Source: Deltaproteobacteria bacterium (GTDB lineage Bacteria; Desulfobacterota; Desulfobacteria; Desulfobacterales; JAUVVS01). Taken from it: a stretch of DNA of 7,455 nucleotides. The stretch lies in contig JAUVVS010000090.1 of NCBI GenBank assembly GCA_030604545.1, forward strand, positions 1 to 7,455, given 5' to 3'. The position numbers were made by a program, and so were the translations under genes. Shown here piece by piece: positions 5,960 to 7,455 of the stretch; the first letter of the stretch is position 1, and each line of letters opens with the position of its first letter. Under the pieces are notes generated by a model. The model saw only the letters and a list, made by a program, of their open reading frames with translations. It searched no databases and was not told where the DNA came from.

Positions 5960-5971
5960 TTTTCATTCAAA

Positions 5972-6013
5972 ACATTGATGGTCTCGTAAAAAGTAAAAAA
6001 TTTACTTTTACGA
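5972..6013. repeat. Family A-like hairpin, copy 2 (rpsM-rpsK gap, left end)
   Basis: After ACATTGATGGTC comes TCGTAAAAAGTAAA (5984-5997), which is an inverted repeat of TTTACTTTTACGA (6001-6013), perfect except for one bulged A, with a 3-nt loop. The TCGTAAAAAGT core (5984-5994) is shared with copy 1 (5104-5114) and copy 4 (6143-6153). The head here reads TGATGGTCTCG in place of TGATGAATTCG, so it may be a sub-type. It begins 12 nt after the rpsM stop. Confidence 0.65.
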
Positions 6014-6015
6014 AC

Positions 6016-6102
6016 GTTTTAAGTTTAAGGTTTTAAGTTTTAAGTATCTGTAAATAATTGTAATACCATAACTTCAAACCTAACACTTAAAACCTAAAAC
6101 TT
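6016..6102. repeat. Family B inverted repeat made of TTTTAAG units
   Basis: From 6016 to 6044 four units of the form (G)TTTTAAG follow each other (6016-6023, 6024-6029, 6030-6037, 6038-6044). AAGTTTAAGGTTTTAAGT (6021-6038) is an inverted repeat of ACTTAAAACCTAAAACTT (6085-6102), matching at 17 of 18 positions with a 46-nt spacer. The right arm shares AACCTAAAACTT exactly with 943-954 in the rpsN-rpsH gap. The last 2 nt overlap the next family A palindrome, so two repeat families abut or are nested here. No coding capacity is visible. Confidence 0.65.
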
Positions 6103-6136
6103 GATGAATTCGACTTTTTACGAATTCATCAACATT
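6101..6136. repeat. Family A palindromic repeat, copy 3 (rpsM-rpsK gap)
   Basis: TTGATGAATTCG (6101-6112) and CGAATTCATCAA (6121-6132) are perfect 12-nt inverted repeats around an 8-nt loop ACTTTTTA. The segment 6113-6136 is identical over 24 nt to 5126-5149 in the secY-infA gap. Compared with copy 1 the left arm is shortened: its GTAAAAAGT part is missing, so the arm joins directly to the right half. ACTTTTTACGA (6113-6123) can alternatively pair with TCGTAAAAAGT (6143-6153) of the next copy. Confidence 0.85.
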
Positions 6137-6140
6137 ATAA

Positions 6141-6202
6141 TCTCGTAAAAAGTCTGATTTTGCTCACGCCTTAAGCATAGTGAATTTTTAGAATTCATCA
6201 AA
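6141..6202. repeat. Degenerate family A repeat, copy 4 (before rpsK)
   Basis: TCTCGTAAAAAGTC (6141-6154) carries the family A core, and a degenerate right half TTTTTAGAATTCATCAA lies at 6185-6201 (family form TTTTTACGAATTCATCAA, one C missing). Between them is a 30-nt interior. TGAATT (6181-6186) and AATTCA (6192-6197) also form a small hairpin. It ends about 26 nt before the rpsK start. It looks like an older, decayed copy, or the right end of a composite element that began near 5972. Confidence 0.6.
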
Positions 6203-6227
6203 TATCCGCTCATAAAGGATTTTAATT

Positions 6228-6614
6228 ATGGCGAAAAAAACCAGTACAAAAAAGAGAGAAAAGAAAAATGTCCCAAACGGTATTGTACACATTCAATCTA
6301 CATTTAACAATACGATAGTTACAATAACAGATCCGGCAGGAAATGTTGTCGCATGGTCAAGTTCAGGGGTTCAAGGCTTTAAGGGTTCACGAAAAAGTAC
6401 ACCTTTTGCCTCTCAGTTAGCAGCAGAAGACGCTGCTAAAAAAGCGATGGAGCATGGCATGAAAAATGTGGAGGTTTATGTTAAGGGCCCCGGCGCCGGT
6501 CGTGAATCTGCACTACGATCGTTGCAGGCCGCGGGATTCAACGTTGTGATGATTAAAGACGTGACTCCTATTCCACATAACGGCTGCCGGCCGCCAAAAA
6601 GACGCAGGGTCTAG
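6228..6614 (+). CDS. rpsK: 30S ribosomal protein S11
   Basis: S11 is on the platform of the small subunit. It contacts the 16S rRNA 690 loop and lines the mRNA exit path near the Shine-Dalgarno helix. The product is 128 aa, the normal length. A basic N-terminal tail (1-13) is followed by GIVHIQSTFNNTIVTITDPAGN (18-39), WSSSGVQGFKGSRKSTPFASQ (43-63), KGPGAGRESALRSLQAAGF (86-104) and the invariant C terminus IPHNGCRPPKRRRV (115-128). The Asn-Gly at 118-119 is the site that in E. coli S11 is known to be prone to isoaspartate formation. The ATG at 6228 has AAAGGA upstream. The gene is separated from rpsM by 268 nt of repeats, the longest gap in the window. Confidence 0.98.
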   Translation: MAKKTSTKKREKKNVPNGIVHIQSTFNNTIVTITDPAGNVVAWSSSGVQGFKGSRKSTPFASQLAAEDAAKKAMEHGMKNVEVYVKGPGAGRESALRSLQAAGFNVVMIKDVTPIPHNGCRPPKRRRV

Positions 6615-6664
6615 GGATTGAGGTTAATCGGCACGATTGAATAATAAATCAGTATTAAAGAAGA

Positions 6665-6696
6665 TTGATGAATTAGTAAAAGGACTAATTCATCAA
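6665..6696. repeat. Perfect 13-bp hairpin, family A-related (rpsK-rpsD gap)
   Basis: TTGATGAATTAGT (6665-6677) and ACTAATTCATCAA (6684-6696) are perfect reverse complements with a 6-nt loop AAAAGG. The outer TTGATGAATT half is the same as in family A copies 1 and 3, and the AGTAAAAGG interior resembles a shortened CGTAAAAAG. The C-to-A change in the left arm is matched by a G-to-T change in the right arm, so pairing is kept. The hairpin sits in the middle of the 122-nt gap, 40 nt before the rpsD start. The following bases GTTTTAGGG have only four Ts, so it is a poor terminator. Confidence 0.75.
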
Positions 6697-6736
6697 GTTT
6701 TAGGGAAACTACCAATATTAACTATGGGAGGAAAAT

Positions 6737-7366
6737 TTGGCACGTTACAGAGGTTCGGTTTGTAGATTATGCCGACGCGAAAACTTAAAATTGTTTCTTA
6801 AAGGAGATCGTTGTTATTCAGATAAGTGTGCTTTTGATCGAAGAGGTTATCCACCGGGCCAGCATGGTCAAAGACGTCGCGGGAAAACTTCTGATTATGG
6901 TTTACAGCTTCGCGAAAAGCAAAAGGTAAAACGGATGTATGGTCTTTCTGAAAAGCAGTTTCGTCTATTTTTAAAAAGGGCAGAACGAAAGAAGGGTATT
7001 ACGGGCACCAATCTTCTCATTTCGCTTGAACGCAGGCTCGACAATGTGGTTTATCGTTTGGGTTTTGTAAATTCGCGTTCACAGGGGCGTCATTTTGTAA
7101 GACATAATCACTTTCTTGTTAATGAGAAAAGGCTTAATATTCCGTCATACCAGATAAAAATAGGTGATATCATTGAAATCCGGAAGAAAAGCCATAATAT
7201 TCAGGCAATAGGAGACTCACTGGATGCCGTGGTTAGAAGAGGAGTTCCACAGTGGCTTGATTTAGAAAAAGAAAACTTAAAAGGAGTAATTAAGAGTTTT
7301 CCGATCCGTGAAGACCTAACAATGCCAATCCAGGAGCAGCTTATAGTAGAACTTTATTCTAAATAA
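6737..7366 (+). CDS. rpsD: 30S ribosomal protein S4, zinc-binding type
   Basis: S4 nucleates assembly of the 30S body by binding the 16S 5' domain. With S5 it affects decoding fidelity, and in E. coli it represses the alpha operon. The product is 209 aa, the usual length. The N-terminal domain holds four cysteines, C9, C12, C26 and C31, arranged as in zinc-binding S4 proteins. GYPPGQHGQRRRGKTSDYGLQLREKQK (37-63) is the family motif. The S4 RNA-binding domain runs about 98-160, with LERRLDNVVYRLGF (97-110) and HFLVNEKRLNIPSYQIKIGD (125-144). The C terminus (LIVELYSK) is normal. The start is the TTG at 6737, with GGGAGG at 6726-6731 and a 5-nt spacer. rpoA would be expected next but is not recognisable in the last 89 nt. 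Confidence 0.98.
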   Translation: MARYRGSVCRLCRRENLKLFLKGDRCYSDKCAFDRRGYPPGQHGQRRRGKTSDYGLQLREKQKVKRMYGLSEKQFRLFLKRAERKKGITGTNLLISLERRLDNVVYRLGFVNSRSQGRHFVRHNHFLVNEKRLNIPSYQIKIGDIIEIRKKSHNIQAIGDSLDAVVRRGVPQWLDLEKENLKGVIKSFPIREDLTMPIQEQLIVELYSK

Positions 7367-7455
7367 CTTTCTTTATAACCTGTATTCAATAAAAATCTCA
7401 TTTTATCCTGTAGCTAATTGAAATTACTATATTCACTTTATCGATTTTATGGGCT

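Noticed and set aside
6136..6141. Perfect TATAAT as a promoter -10 box before rpsK
   Set aside because: No acceptable -35 hexamer lies 16-18 nt upstream (the best, TCGACT at 6110-6115, has a 20-nt spacer), and the region is AT-rich repeat DNA where TATAAT arises easily.
5095..6696. Intergenic hairpins as rho-independent terminators
   Set aside because: Stems are AT-rich and none is followed by a clear run of T. Termination inside this operon would also cut off essential genes downstream.
7367..7455. Start of rpoA in the final 89 nt, for example at the ATG at 7449
   Set aside because: There is no Shine-Dalgarno before this ATG and only two codons are visible. The rest is AT-rich with no recognisable gene, hairpin or promoter.

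Overview
This window is a stretch of a bacterial spc-alpha ribosomal protein cluster. All genes are on the + strand. In order they are rplE (L5), rpsN (S14), rpsH (S8), rplF (L6), rplR (L18), rpsE (S5), rpmD (L30), rplO (L15), secY, infA (IF-1), rpmJ (L36), rpsM (S13), rpsK (S11) and rpsD (S4). The order is canonical. All fourteen proteins look intact and have normal family lengths. rplX would be expected before the window and rpoA after it, but neither can be recognised in the flanks.

The organism is a bacterium with AT-rich DNA. The gene order (infA then rpmJ after secY), the short zinc-binding S14, L30 present, cysteine-bearing L36 and S4, and many palindromic intergenic repeats fit an anaerobic Desulfobacterota (former deltaproteobacterial sulfate-reducer) lineage. 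This is an inference from overall protein character. No 16S or species-specific marker is present.

The products work together. S8, S5, S4, S11, S13 and S14 go to the 30S subunit, and L5, L6, L18, L15, L30 and L36 go to the 50S subunit. IF-1 acts in initiation. SecY forms the membrane channel that receives nascent chains from the ribosome.

The unusual part is the non-coding DNA. Seven of the thirteen gene junctions are tight: one 14-nt overlap and gaps of 1 to 52 nt. The other six (rpsN-rpsH, rplF-rplR, rpsE-rpmD, secY-infA, rpsM-rpsK, rpsK-rpsD) are 85 to 268 nt long, about 915 nt in total. Each of these six holds inverted and/or short tandem repeats. At least one family recurs: an exact 24-nt match joins the secY-infA and rpsM-rpsK gaps, and a related perfect hairpin lies between rpsK and rpsD. 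The simplest reading is that small mobile or REP/MITE-like palindromes have repeatedly settled between genes of this essential operon without breaking any of them.

Four genes (rpsN, rpsE, rpsM, rpsD) start with TTG, and all four have a full GGAGG Shine-Dalgarno core. Nine of the ten ATG-start genes lack that core. No promoter, rho-independent terminator, RNA gene, CRISPR array or full insertion sequence could be supported.
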